Positions 7,017-15,781 of a DNA stretch of 45,202 nucleotides are shown here, one piece after another. The stretch lies in NCBI GenBank assembly GCA_017443585.1, contig JAFSYV010000151.1, forward strand, positions 1-45,202, in the 5' to 3' direction. The position numbers were made by a program, and so were the translations under genes. The stretch's first letter is position 1. The number at the start of each line of letters is the position of its first letter. Source of the DNA: Lentisphaeria bacterium (lineage in GTDB: Bacteria > Verrucomicrobiota > Lentisphaeria > Victivallales > Victivallaceae). The notes beneath the pieces were generated by a model, which was not told the origin of the DNA, made no database searches, and saw nothing but the letters and a program-made list of their open reading frames with translations.

Positions 7017-8789
7017 ATGAAGTTTCTCAGCGAATTGGAGTCTTTTCTGCGGGAAAAGTTCGCCGCTTTTCCGGCGGAGCAGACACTGGTCCTCGAACCC
7101 TGTCCCCAGGGCCAGGAGGGGGATTTCACCATCAACTGCTTCCGGATCGCCCGGGCCTGCGGCGGCCCCGCGCCCGCCGTGGCGGCGGTAACGGAGTTTC
7201 TGGAAAAACATCCCGACATCGCCAAAGTCGCCGCGGTGAAGGCCTTCGTCAACATCACCCTCGCCCCGGCCGCGCTCTTCGCCGCCGGGGCGGCGGACGC
7301 CGACGAACTGCTCCGGCGGGCGGTCCTGCCTCCGGAACGCCGCCGCCGGGTGCTGATCGAGTTTTCCGCGCCCAACACCAACAAGCCCCAGCACCTGGGC
7401 CACGTCCGGAACAACACGCTGGGCATGACGCTGGGCGCGCTGCTCCGGCGGCTGGGCCACGAGGTCATCGAGATCAATCTGGTCAACGACCGGGGGATCC
7501 ACATCTGCAAGTCCATGCTGGCCTACGAGCGGTTCGGCAACGGCGTCACCCCCGAAAGCACCGGAAAGAAGGGCGACCATCTGGTGGGGGATTTCTACGT
7601 GAAGTTCAACACCGAATTTTCCAAAGAACTGGCCACCCTGCGCGAGAAGCACCCCGAGTGGGCCGACAAGGACAACGACGAGCTCTTCCTCGAAACCGAG
7701 CTGGGCCGCGCCGCGCAGGAAATGCTCCGCAAGTGGGAAGCCGGGGATCCGGCGGTCCGGGCCCTCTGGGAAAAGATGAATTCGTGGGTCTTCGCCGGAT
7801 TTGCCCAGACCTACGAGCGCATGGGGATCAAGTTCGATCACACCTATCTGGAAAGCCAGACCTACCTGCTGGGCAAGGACGTCGTCCGTCAGGGGCTGGA
7901 AAAGCAGGTCTTTACCAAGCGGGCCGACGGCGCCGTGATCTGCGATCTGGGCAAGATGGGGACCAAGGTGGTGCTCCGTTCCGACGGCACCAGCGTCTAC
8001 ATCACGCAGGATCTGGGCACCACGCTGAGGAAATTCAACGACTACAAGCCCGACGAACTGATCTGGGTGGTGGGCGACGAACAGAACCTCCACTTCAAGA
8101 TGCTCTTCGAAATGCTCCGCCGCCTGGGCTGCGACTGGGCGGAACGGTGTTACCATCTGGCCTACGGCATGGTCAACCTGCCCAGCGGCAAGATGAAGAG
8201 CCGCGAGGGGACCGTGGTGGATGCGGACGACCTCTTCGACGAGATGTCCTCTCTCGCCGCCGCCGCCTGCGCCGAGCGGGATCCCGGACTGGACAAGGCG
8301 GAGCTCGACCGCCGGGGCGAGGCCATCGGTCTGGGGGCTTTGAAGTTCATGCTGCTCAAGTTCAACCCCAAGACCACCATGATCTTCGATCCTCAGGCCA
8401 GTCTGCGCTTCGAAGGGGACACGGGGCCCTACGTCCAGTACGTCTGCGCCCGGGTGGGCTCCATCGAGCGGAAGATCGCCGAAAAGGGCGTGACGGCGGG
8501 GACCCCCGACTGGTCGCGTCTGGACCATCCGGCGGAACGGGCTCTGGGGGTGAAGCTCTACTACTACCCCGAAGTGCTCCGGGCCGCGGGGGAAAAGCGG
8601 GATTGTTCCGGGCTGGTGGAGTACCTGCTGGAACTGGCCAAGTGCTTCAACGCCTTCTACCGGGAGTGTCCCGTGCTCAGCGCCGAACCCGCCCTGCTGG
8701 CGGGCCGTCTGGAGCTGGCCCGCGCGGTCCGCAAGGTGCTGGCCGACGGGCTGAACACCTTGACCATCGCCGTACCCGACGCCATGTGA
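7017..8789 (+). CDS. argS: Arginyl-tRNA synthetase
   Basis: 590 residues, class I synthetase. The N-terminal Add1 domain covers roughly residues 1-85. The HIGH motif appears as HLGH (126-129) within SAPNTNKPQHLGHVRNN, the usual ArgS context. Residues VVGDEQNLHFKMLFEML belong to the Rossmann core. The KMSKS equivalent is GKMKSREGTVV near residue 392, and the C-terminal DALR anticodon-binding domain includes CFNAFYRECPVL. It charges tRNA-Arg and is essential. A gap of 29 bases separates it from manA. Assignment is secure. Confidence 0.97.
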   Translation: MKFLSELESFLREKFAAFPAEQTLVLEPCPQGQEGDFTINCFRIARACGGPAPAVAAVTEFLEKHPDIAKVAAVKAFVNITLAPAALFAAGAADADELLRRAVLPPERRRRVLIEFSAPNTNKPQHLGHVRNNTLGMTLGALLRRLGHEVIEINLVNDRGIHICKSMLAYERFGNGVTPESTGKKGDHLVGDFYVKFNTEFSKELATLREKHPEWADKDNDELFLETELGRAAQEMLRKWEAGDPAVRALWEKMNSWVFAGFAQTYERMGIKFDHTYLESQTYLLGKDVVRQGLEKQVFTKRADGAVICDLGKMGTKVVLRSDGTSVYITQDLGTTLRKFNDYKPDELIWVVGDEQNLHFKMLFEMLRRLGCDWAERCYHLAYGMVNLPSGKMKSREGTVVDADDLFDEMSSLAAAACAERDPGLDKAELDRRGEAIGLGALKFMLLKFNPKTTMIFDPQASLRFEGDTGPYVQYVCARVGSIERKIAEKGVTAGTPDWSRLDHPAERALGVKLYYYPEVLRAAGEKRDCSGLVEYLLELAKCFNAFYRECPVLSAEPALLAGRLELARAVRKVLADGLNTLTIAVPDAM

Positions 8790-8799
8790 GGAACAGACC

Positions 8800-9831
8800 A
8801 TGAAAGAGGAACTCACAGGCAAGACTGCGAAAACGCTTCTGGCGGGGATCTGCGCGGCGGGGAGCGTCTGCATGGCCGCTCCCGTTCCCGATGCCGAGAG
8901 CGGCAGCGAAAAGGAGTGGAGCGGCGCGGACATGGACCGCCTCAAAGGGGTGTTCCCCGCGTCGATAAAGACCATCGCCGTGCTGACGCCGGCCAGCGTC
9001 CCCAACGCGGCCGTGATCCGCAAGGGCATCGCCATGCTGGAACGGGCCGGGATCAAAGTCAAAGTCATGCCCCACACCTTCGACCAGCCCGCCAAGGGAA
9101 AGAAGGCGCTGCCGATCAAGTCCCGGCTGGACGATCTGAACCAGGCCATCCGGGACATGGAGGTGGATATGATCCTGCCCACCAGGGGCGGCACGGGGGC
9201 CCAGCAGCTCATCGACAAGATGGACTGGCGGACCTTCAAAAAGCGGCCCGGTCTGATCCTCATGGGGTTCAGCAACATCACCTGCCTCACGGGAGCCATG
9301 GAGTCAAAGGGCGCGGGACGCCCCATCCAGGGGCCCAATCTGGGCCGTCTGGTCTCGGTGGACAAGGCCTCCCTCACCCATCTGAAGGCGGTGCTGGCCC
9401 GCAAGACGCCGCCCAAGGTCAAGCTGCATCCCCTGCGCGAAGGCGATGTCCGGGGCCGGGTCTACGCGGGGCACCTGGCGCTGCTGCGCGAAGTGGTCAG
9501 CCGGAACTTCATCGTGAACACGGCGGGCCGGGTGATTTTCATCGAATGCGTCCGGCGGCCCGAAGCGGAGCTCCGGGAGCATTTCGATTATCTGCTCAAG
9601 GCGGGCTTTTTCGAGGGCGCCGCGGGGGTGGTCTTCTGCCACTTCACGAGAAACTTCCCCACCGAAGAGGCAAAGATGCAGTTCTTCCGGGAGATGACGG
9701 CAAAGCTGAGCTGTCCCGTCTATTACGGCTATCCCTACGGCCACGAGAACACCATGCGGGCGCTGGACTTCAGCTGCACCGCCGCGATCAAGGGGAACAC
9801 CCTGTCTCTGGAATTTCCCCCCGCCGAATAA
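8800..9831 (+). CDS. S66 peptidase (LD-carboxypeptidase/MccF family), probably exported
   Basis: 343 residues. The serine peptidase S66 fold is marked by GFSNIT with putative nucleophile Ser158 (usual form GxSDxT), Glu249 in VIFIEC, and His315 in YPYGHENT, the expected Ser-Glu-His triad. The family includes cytoplasmic LD-carboxypeptidase A, which trims recycled murein tetrapeptides, and microcin-C self-immunity protein MccF. Unusually, the N-terminus looks like a signal peptide: basic residues, then LLAGICAAGSVCMAAPV, with possible cleavage near residue 28. That would place it in the periplasm, where it could act on murein directly. It lies 10 bases after argS, and a strong terminator follows. 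Confidence 0.85.
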   Translation: MKEELTGKTAKTLLAGICAAGSVCMAAPVPDAESGSEKEWSGADMDRLKGVFPASIKTIAVLTPASVPNAAVIRKGIAMLERAGIKVKVMPHTFDQPAKGKKALPIKSRLDDLNQAIRDMEVDMILPTRGGTGAQQLIDKMDWRTFKKRPGLILMGFSNITCLTGAMESKGAGRPIQGPNLGRLVSVDKASLTHLKAVLARKTPPKVKLHPLREGDVRGRVYAGHLALLREVVSRNFIVNTAGRVIFIECVRRPEAELREHFDYLLKAGFFEGAAGVVFCHFTRNFPTEEAKMQFFREMTAKLSCPVYYGYPYGHENTMRALDFSCTAAIKGNTLSLEFPPAE

Positions 9832-9853
9832 AAAACTTCTCCAAGCTTCAGCC

Positions 9854-9896
9854 CCGCAGGGAGCGGAGGAAAATCCGCTCCCTGCGGAGTGTTTTT
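9854..9896 (+). terminator. Strong intrinsic terminator after the S66 peptidase gene
   Basis: A perfect 14-base stem, CCGCAGGGAGCGGA (9854-9867) with TCCGCTCCCTGCGG (9874-9887), closes a 6-base loop and is followed by AGTGTTTTT. It sits between convergent genes, the S66 peptidase (+) and the sbcDC fusion (-). On the minus strand the T-run (opposite the A-run at 9832-9837) is 16 bases beyond the stem, so it could act in both directions but is best for the plus strand. Confidence 0.92.
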
Positions 9897-9906
9897 CGGC
9901 GGAAAC

Positions 9907-12900
9907 TCACTCCGGAGAGGATCCGGCGGCCGGCGCAGCGTTTTTCGGCGGGCGTCCCCGCTTGCCGGAGGTTTTTTTCTTCGCTCCGGAAGTTGAAGAG
10001 GGTTCGCGGGAAACGGAAACGACCCCGGCTCCGGAGAGCATCCCCATGCCGCCGCTGTTGGTGACGTCGATCCGGGTCTCGATGCGGTCCTTGAGCTTTT
10101 CCACATGGCTGATGACGCCCACCAGCTTGCCGCTGGACGAACGGAGGTTGCTCAGCAGCTCCAAAGCGCTGTCCAGGGCCTTGTCGTCCAGGGTGCCGAA
10201 CCCCTCGTCCAGCAGCACGTTGCCCAAACTCGCCTTCTGGCTGATGCTGCTCATTTCGGAAAGTCCGAGGGCCAGCGCCAGACTGACTTCGAAGGACTCC
10301 CCGCCGGAAAGGTTCCGGGCGGTCCGCTCCAGATCGCCCCGATAGTGATCGATGACGTTCAGTTCCAGAAGCTCCGTTTTGCTGCCGACCAGCGTGAAAT
10401 GCCGTTTGAGCACTCCCAGCCGGTTGCGGTTGGCCAGCGTGACCAGATTGCGGAAAGTGTACCACTGCGCGATCCGGGTGAAGCGCGAGCCGTCGGCGGT
10501 CCCGAAATGGTCGTCCAGATACCGCCAATCCCGGAGCTGCTGCTCCATCTCTTCGGCCTTTTTCCGGGCTTCGGCGAATTGACGTCTGTTGTCTTCGTCC
10601 CGCCCGATAGTCAGCTTGAGGGACTCGACCTTGCCGCCGGCCTGCTTCACCGCCTCCTCCTGTCGGGAAAGGTCGGCGAGGACCTCCTCCTCACTGGCGC
10701 CCTCCGGCAGTTTCTTCCTCATTCCCTCGAGATTTTTGCTCCGTTCCTCATACTTGACCCTGGCCCCGTTCAGGCCCGAATCGAGTTCCCGCAGTTCCGT
10801 TTCCAGCGTTTCCCGGTCCTCGAAACTCATCAACTTGCTCGCGAAGGCCTCTTCGTCGGCGAATTTTTTGAGCAGCAGTTTGCTGCGGAAAGCTTTCTCC
10901 GCCTCTTCGCGGGCGGGACGCAGCTCCTCCTGCAGTTTCCGGGTCAGACTTTCCCGGAATTTCCGGTTCTCCTCCGCGGCGGCGGCGGCCCGCGCCGCCC
11001 GCCGGGTCGCCGAATCGAGTTTTTCCCGAGCCTGCGTCTCGCGGACACTCAACGCCTTTTCCGCCGCATCCGGATCCCCGTCGAATTTGTCCTTGCGGCT
11101 CCGGACCAGCGCCTCCGATTCCGATTTCAAAGCTGCGAAACGCTCCTCCAGCGCCTGGACCGTCTTCGTGTCGACGGGCTCCAGCTCGTCGAAGAGCTTT
11201 CTTGCGTTTTCGTAGATCTTCCGGCCCTCTTCGCGCCGGGCCGTCTTCTCGAGCGCACTCTTGCAGGCGTCGATCCGCTGCTGCAGTTCCGGCGGCAAAG
11301 CGGCGTGATCGGTCCACTGCGCTTGAAGCGCCGCTTCGAACTCTTCGGCGAGGCTCCGGGCGGCGGCCCCGGCGGCGTTCCCGGCCTCCGCCAGGTGCTT
11401 CCGGATCTGCTCCAGATCCGCCTGAAGCCGGGCGATCTCCCGCTCCAGGGTTTCCCGCTGATGCCGGCTGTTCAGGGCCTGTTCCATCAGTTTCACGGAA
11501 TCGGCATTTCCGGCGTCGAGGAGCCGCTTCTCTTTCTTGAGTTCGGAAACGATTTTCTGGAGACGTTCGAATTCCTGTTCGCACAGGTTTTTCCGCATCT
11601 CGGTGCCGCTGAAGAGCGGGTGGTCGAGGGAGCCGCAGAGAGGACACGGGGCGCCCGGCCGGAGCCTCTGCCGTTCCTCCTCATACGAGTCCGCCTTCCG
11701 GTAGAAATCCCGGGAATCGCGGACGTTGTTCAACTGCTGCTCGACCTCTTCTTCGGTATGACCGCCGAGCAGGTCCTTTATCCTCGATTCGATCTCCTGC
11801 AGGCGCTGCCGATGAAGGGCCTCGGCCTGAGCCGCCTGCGCTTCCTGTTCCCGGAGCGGAGCCAATTCCCCGCGCCGTTGATCGAGTTCCTTTTGCCGCG
11901 CTTCGGCCTTCTGCCGCTCTTCGGAAATCGCTTTTTCGGCCTCGACCAGATTCTGCCGCCGCTCCTCCCACACCGCCCGGCGGTGCTCCAGCTCGAGATC
12001 GGCGGCATGTTCGGCCAGGTATTTCCGCGCCTGCTCGGAATCGGCTTCGACGGTGCGCCACTTCTCTTCCTCGGCCTGAAACGTCCGGAGATGTCGGCTC
12101 CGCGTCTCCCGAGCCGAGGTCAATTCCTGCGCCGTCCGCTCGAGGAGCGAAGCCTTTTCCCGGCACTGGACATCCAGCTCGCGGACTGCCTTGAAAAGCG
12201 CCTCGCTTTCGGCCCGTTCCCCGGCGATCTTCCGCACGGCCTCTTCGGCTTCGCGGCGTTCCGCTTCGAGTCCGGAGGCGTTCTTCTGCATCACCTCGCT
12301 TTCGCGGATCCGCTCGGCCAACTCCTTTTCGGCATTGCCGACCTCTTTGCGGGCCTGCCCCAGAGCCTGAAATTCCTTCTGGCAGTCGTCGGCGCGTTTG
12401 GCGTCATCCAGGCGGATCCGCGCCGGTGCGGCATCGGCCTCCCGGCGGCGGAAGGAATCCAGCGCCGCGGCGGCTTCCTTCACCTTGGCCTCGCCCTCGC
12501 GGATGTCGATGAAGGTCTGCCGCCGGAGCGCCAGATCCCGGAGGCTCTCTTCCAACTCCTGCCGGTGCTGCAGCGCGGCGGCCAGCTGCCGATCGAGTTC
12601 GGCCCTTTTCTCTTCCGGCAACAGGGCGATCTCCTCGTTCGCTTTTCTCTGCGCGCCGTACTCGGCGTTGAGGGTGCGGTACTCCTGATTGATACGGGCG
12701 CCGAGGGTGCCGTAGATCTCGGTCCCGGTGATGCTGGAAAGGATCTCGGAGCGCTCGTCCAGCGGGGCCTTCAGGAAGGCGTCGAAACCGCCCTGCGCCA
12801 GCAGCACGCACTGGGTGAACTGCTTCGCATTCAGCCCGATGAGCCGGGTGATCTCCTGCTCGAAATCCCTCTTCATGCGGGTGACTTCCCGGTCACCGCA

Positions 12901-14520
12901 GTAGAGATGCTGCCGGCTTTCGCCGAAGGGAACCTGGGCATCGGCCCGGCCGGTTTGCTTATGGTAGAAGCATGCGCGGTATTCGAGCTCCCCCAGCGAA
13001 AAGGTCAGCTCCGACGAGAGTTCCTTTTCCCCCTTGCTCATGATCTCGTCGCGGTACTTGGTGGGTTTCTCCGCACGGGGCGTACGGCCGTAGAGCGCCA
13101 GACAGATCGCGTCGAGGATACTGGATTTCCCCGCTCCGGTATCGCCGGAAATGAGGAAGATCCCGTTCCGGAAGGCCGGGTCCTCGAAATCGATCAGGTG
13201 CTCCCCGTAGAGGGAGTTGACGTTCCGGAACCGGAGACGCTTGAACTTCATGATGCCCCGCGGCGCGGCGGGAACAGGCTGTTCCGACTGAGCGGCGGGC
13301 TCCAGGACCTCGTCCTGGATCCTGCGGTAGGCGGCGATGATCCGCTTCTTCTGTTCTTCGGAAGTCAAATTCGGATCGGCGTCCAAAATTTCCATGAACA
13401 CCTCTTCCGGCGTCATTTCCGAAAGCATCCTGTCGGAAAATTCCGCGGGAGCTTCCTCCTTTTCGGCGTCGGGACGGCAGACCTCGGGGTGGATGATCTG
13501 CACGTCGGTGTTGCGCATTTCCAGCCGCAGGTCGATCTGCCAGGTGGGCTGGACCTCTTCGCCCGTGTAGATCGGCTTGACCCAGACCGGCTTCTTCTCG
13601 GCGGCCAGGTCGGCAAGCTGACGGCGGAGCTCCTTCATATCGCCTTCGATGACGCGCATCCTGTGGAAACACGTCTCCGGGATCTCGACGCCCCGCGGAT
13701 GGGCAGGATCCTGCGTGTCCAGCAGGATCACCTGGGGCGCGTACATATTTTTCCGCAGCTGCATCTTGAGCAGGGAACCCGCATAGCGCCACCGGCTGTG
13801 GCCGGGTACGCTCTGGGGCTTGTGGATATGGCCCAGGGCTCCGTAGGCGACCCCCTCCGGCATTTTTTCCAGATCCAGCGCCTCCAGAGTTCCCACCGTC
13901 TCCGCGTCGCCTTCCCGGTTGACGGCGAAGCTGCTGCCCATCGCATAGAAGTGCCCCATGGCGATGATCGGGATGTTCCTTCCGGCACGACGGCGGTCGG
14001 CCAGGTCGTATATCTTCCGGTAATGGGCGATGATGCCGGAACCGAGTTCGGAACTCTTCTGCTTCGCATCCTCTCCTTCCGGAACCGAAGCGCGCACGTC
14101 GCGTTCCCGCAGGAAGGGGACCGCGCAGACGATGGCGGCGGGATCTTCCGCCGGGCCCAGGGAGATCACCTCCTGTTCCGGATGCGCCGGATCGGGCCGG
14201 CCGACAAGGTAGATTTCCATCAGCTGGAGCAGATTCTGCGGCGCTTCCAGAAAATTCGCGTTGTCGTGGTTGCCGGCGATGGCGATGATCTGACGGCATC
14301 CGGCGGCCCGCAGGTGCTGCAGGAAATCGAAATACAGCGTCTGCGAATCCACCGAAGGCGTTCCGCTGTCGAAGACGTCTCCGGCGAAAAGCGCCGCCTC
14401 CACGTGTTCCTTTTCGGCCAGGCCGGCCAGAAAGGCGAAAACCTTCTCGAACTCCTCATGCCGCCGCTGGTTGTCCAGAGTGCAGCCCAGATGGATGTCG
14501 CCGATATGCAGGATCTTCAT
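9907..14520 (-). CDS. SbcD-SbcC (Mre11-Rad50) fusion: nuclease and SMC-like ATPase in one chain
   Basis: 1537 residues in one frame. Residues 1-423 are a complete SbcD/Mre11 nuclease: GDIHLG (Asp8, His10), GDVFD (Asp48), GNHD (84-86 region), MGHFY and ALGHIH, the phosphodiesterase metal ligands. Residues 424-1537 are a complete SbcC/Rad50 ATPase: MKFKRLRFRNVNSLYGE start, Walker A GDTGAGKS (459-466), QFTQCVLLAQGGFDAFLKA, two long coiled coils around a zinc hook CPLC (Cys959, Cys962), LSGGES signature near 1400, and Walker B VLLDEGFGTLDD near 1435. In most bacteria these are two adjacent genes whose products form a heterotetramer that opens hairpins and protein-blocked DNA ends. No stop or shift occurs at the junction. 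The tail ends with KRGRPPK (1520-1526), resembling an AT-hook. The start has a GAGGAAA site and a good promoter. Confidence 0.93.
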   Translation of the reverse strand: MKILHIGDIHLGCTLDNQRRHEEFEKVFAFLAGLAEKEHVEAALFAGDVFDSGTPSVDSQTLYFDFLQHLRAAGCRQIIAIAGNHDNANFLEAPQNLLQLMEIYLVGRPDPAHPEQEVISLGPAEDPAAIVCAVPFLRERDVRASVPEGEDAKQKSSELGSGIIAHYRKIYDLADRRRAGRNIPIIAMGHFYAMGSSFAVNREGDAETVGTLEALDLEKMPEGVAYGALGHIHKPQSVPGHSRWRYAGSLLKMQLRKNMYAPQVILLDTQDPAHPRGVEIPETCFHRMRVIEGDMKELRRQLADLAAEKKPVWVKPIYTGEEVQPTWQIDLRLEMRNTDVQIIHPEVCRPDAEKEEAPAEFSDRMLSEMTPEEVFMEILDADPNLTSEEQKKRIIAAYRRIQDEVLEPAAQSEQPVPAAPRGIMKFKRLRFRNVNSLYGEHLIDFEDPAFRNGIFLISGDTGAGKSSILDAICLALYGRTPRAEKPTKYRDEIMSKGEKELSSELTFSLGELEYRACFYHKQTGRADAQVPFGESRQHLYCGDREVTRMKRDFEQEITRLIGLNAKQFTQCVLLAQGGFDAFLKAPLDERSEILSSITGTEIYGTLGARINQEYRTLNAEYGAQRKANEEIALLPEEKRAELDRQLAAALQHRQELEESLRDLALRRQTFIDIREGEAKVKEAAAALDSFRRREADAAPARIRLDDAKRADDCQKEFQALGQARKEVGNAEKELAERIRESEVMQKNASGLEAERREAEEAVRKIAGERAESEALFKAVRELDVQCREKASLLERTAQELTSARETRSRHLRTFQAEEEKWRTVEADSEQARKYLAEHAADLELEHRRAVWEERRQNLVEAEKAISEERQKAEARQKELDQRRGELAPLREQEAQAAQAEALHRQRLQEIESRIKDLLGGHTEEEVEQQLNNVRDSRDFYRKADSYEEERQRLRPGAPCPLCGSLDHPLFSGTEMRKNLCEQEFERLQKIVSELKKEKRLLDAGNADSVKLMEQALNSRHQRETLEREIARLQADLEQIRKHLAEAGNAAGAAARSLAEEFEAALQAQWTDHAALPPELQQRIDACKSALEKTARREEGRKIYENARKLFDELEPVDTKTVQALEERFAALKSESEALVRSRKDKFDGDPDAAEKALSVRETQAREKLDSATRRAARAAAAAEENRKFRESLTRKLQEELRPAREEAEKAFRSKLLLKKFADEEAFASKLMSFEDRETLETELRELDSGLNGARVKYEERSKNLEGMRKKLPEGASEEEVLADLSRQEEAVKQAGGKVESLKLTIGRDEDNRRQFAEARKKAEEMEQQLRDWRYLDDHFGTADGSRFTRIAQWYTFRNLVTLANRNRLGVLKRHFTLVGSKTELLELNVIDHYRGDLERTARNLSGGESFEVSLALALGLSEMSSISQKASLGNVLLDEGFGTLDDKALDSALELLSNLRSSSGKLVGVISHVEKLKDRIETRIDVTNSGGMGMLSGAGVVSVSREPSSTSGAKKKTSGKRGRPPKNAAPAAGSSPE

Positions 14521-14562
14521 TACCGTTTTCCTCGGGGTTATGATCTATGTTGTTCCGGGTAT

Positions 14563-14591
14563 AATATAACCGGCGGACTGCCGTTTTGCAA
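14563..14591 (-). promoter_or_regulatory. Predicted promoter of the sbcDC fusion
   Basis: On the minus strand TTGCAA (14586-14591), a 17-base spacer and TATATT (14563-14568) form a good sigma-70-type promoter, 42 bases before the start codon. An inverted repeat, CCGGCGG (14570-14576) with CCGCCGG (14592-14598), covers the spacer and brackets the -35 box. It may be the end hairpin of the upstream ankyrin-tailed gene, an operator, or both. Confidence 0.6.
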
Positions 14592-14604
14592 CCGCCGGAA
14601 AATC

Positions 14605-15687
14605 TCAGGAGCTCTTCAAGTTGGTCAGCCACTCCGGTTCCAGGCTTTCGTCCAGGAGGGCCGTGCAAGGCTGTTCCGTGCCCAGCGGCGAATGGCCGTT
14701 GCGGCAGTTCGCCAGGTGACGCTGCCGCAGCAGGCGTTTCTTTTGGGAAAGGCTCAGACCGGTCAGCATCCGGCGCCACGAGAGCCCCAGTTGATTCTCG
14801 TTTTCCGGATCGCATCCGTGTTTCAGGAGAAAAGGCGTGAGACGGCAAAAGGGATGAAAGAAGGCCGTCCTGCGGTTGGCCGCGGCATACCAGAGCGGAT
14901 TCCGCCCCCAGTCGTCGCGGACATTTTTCAGGATGCCGGGGAACTTCCCCTCCACAATCTCCAGCAGGGGGATGCTGACGGCGTCTTCCAGCTGCGATGC
15001 GCAGCAGACGCACAGCTCCTCCGGGGGAATCACATGCTCGAAGACCTCGCCGCCCTTGACCAGCTCCGCGAAGATCTTCGCGGCCCCCTTCCGCATGATC
15101 TCCACGAGCAGACTGTAGGAAAGATTCTTGCCGGACATGTCCCGGTAGATCATGAAGGTCTCGGCGTTGTCGTCGGCGATGGCCTGCCGCATCCGTTCGG
15201 GCATTTTCTGAAGCGCGGCGCGGCGCCCGGCAATATAGCGCAGGATCTCCCAGCCGGGCTTCCGCGCTTCGCTGTACGTACGGCAGACCAGCGGATTGTC
15301 GATGAGCATTTCGTCGGTGAGGGGCAGTGTCCAAAGCAGTTCCGGATCCGGAGCGACGGCGACGGTGTATTCCCGCCCCTTGATGATACGGGGCTCGGAA
15401 ACGAGCAGACCGCCCCGGTCGATCATGCAGGAAAACCAGAAGTGAAACCTCTCGGGAGCCGGAATGTGTTCCCGCAGCTGAAAGATCCGCTTCCAGAAGT
15501 TGAAACGGTAGATGGGTTCGATCCGGCTGAAGAGTTTCCGCAGGGACATGGCGGGTCTGGCGGTCTTGAAGATCAGGTCCGCAGTCTCTTCGGTGAGCAG
15601 TCCGTCGATGTCACTGAAAGGTCTCTTTTCGTCCGCGGCGGAGCTGGAGATTTTCTTCAGCGCCGCCAGTTTTTCCGTTGCGTTCAT
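14605..15687 (-). CDS. Ankyrin-tailed protein of unknown function (copy A)
   Basis: 360 residues, no signal peptide or membrane segment, so probably cytoplasmic. I do not recognise a named family for the first 240 residues. The C-terminal part has an ankyrin-like pair: [16 protein letters not shown] followed by [21 protein letters not shown], which matches the ankyrin pattern of a TPLHxAA-type helix and a LLxxGADPN-type turn. A paralogue lies at 21460-22602; the C-terminal 100 residues are nearly identical while the N-terminal parts have drifted. A conserved EELCVCCASQLED segment precedes the ankyrin part in both. The ATG at 15687 was chosen because GAGGAGGG sits just upstream; an open frame continues further but has no coding character. 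It probably acts through protein contacts; the partner is unknown. Confidence 0.75.
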   Translation of the reverse strand: MNATEKLAALKKISSSAADEKRPFSDIDGLLTEETADLIFKTARPAMSLRKLFSRIEPIYRFNFWKRIFQLREHIPAPERFHFWFSCMIDRGGLLVSEPRIIKGREYTVAVAPDPELLWTLPLTDEMLIDNPLVCRTYSEARKPGWEILRYIAGRRAALQKMPERMRQAIADDNAETFMIYRDMSGKNLSYSLLVEIMRKGAAKIFAELVKGGEVFEHVIPPEELCVCCASQLEDAVSIPLLEIVEGKFPGILKNVRDDWGRNPLWYAAANRRTAFFHPFCRLTPFLLKHGCDPENENQLGLSWRRMLTGLSLSQKKRLLRQRHLANCRNGHSPLGTEQPCTALLDESLEPEWLTNLKSS

Positions 15688-15781
15688 AAGCCCTCCTCTT
15701 CGATTTTCGAAATTGCCTTCTCCCGTTTTACCGCGCCGCCCTCGCCGTTTTTTCAGGAAATCGGAGGGCCTTCGGATTTTT

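Noticed and set aside
6996-9422. An 808-codon open frame on the minus strand
   Set aside because: Antisense to argS and the S66 peptidase gene, both of which have clear family motifs.
9907-13251. A separate sbcC gene starting at Met424 of the fusion
   Set aside because: There is no stop between the two parts and only a weak GGGG before this ATG, so a single fused protein is the simpler reading.
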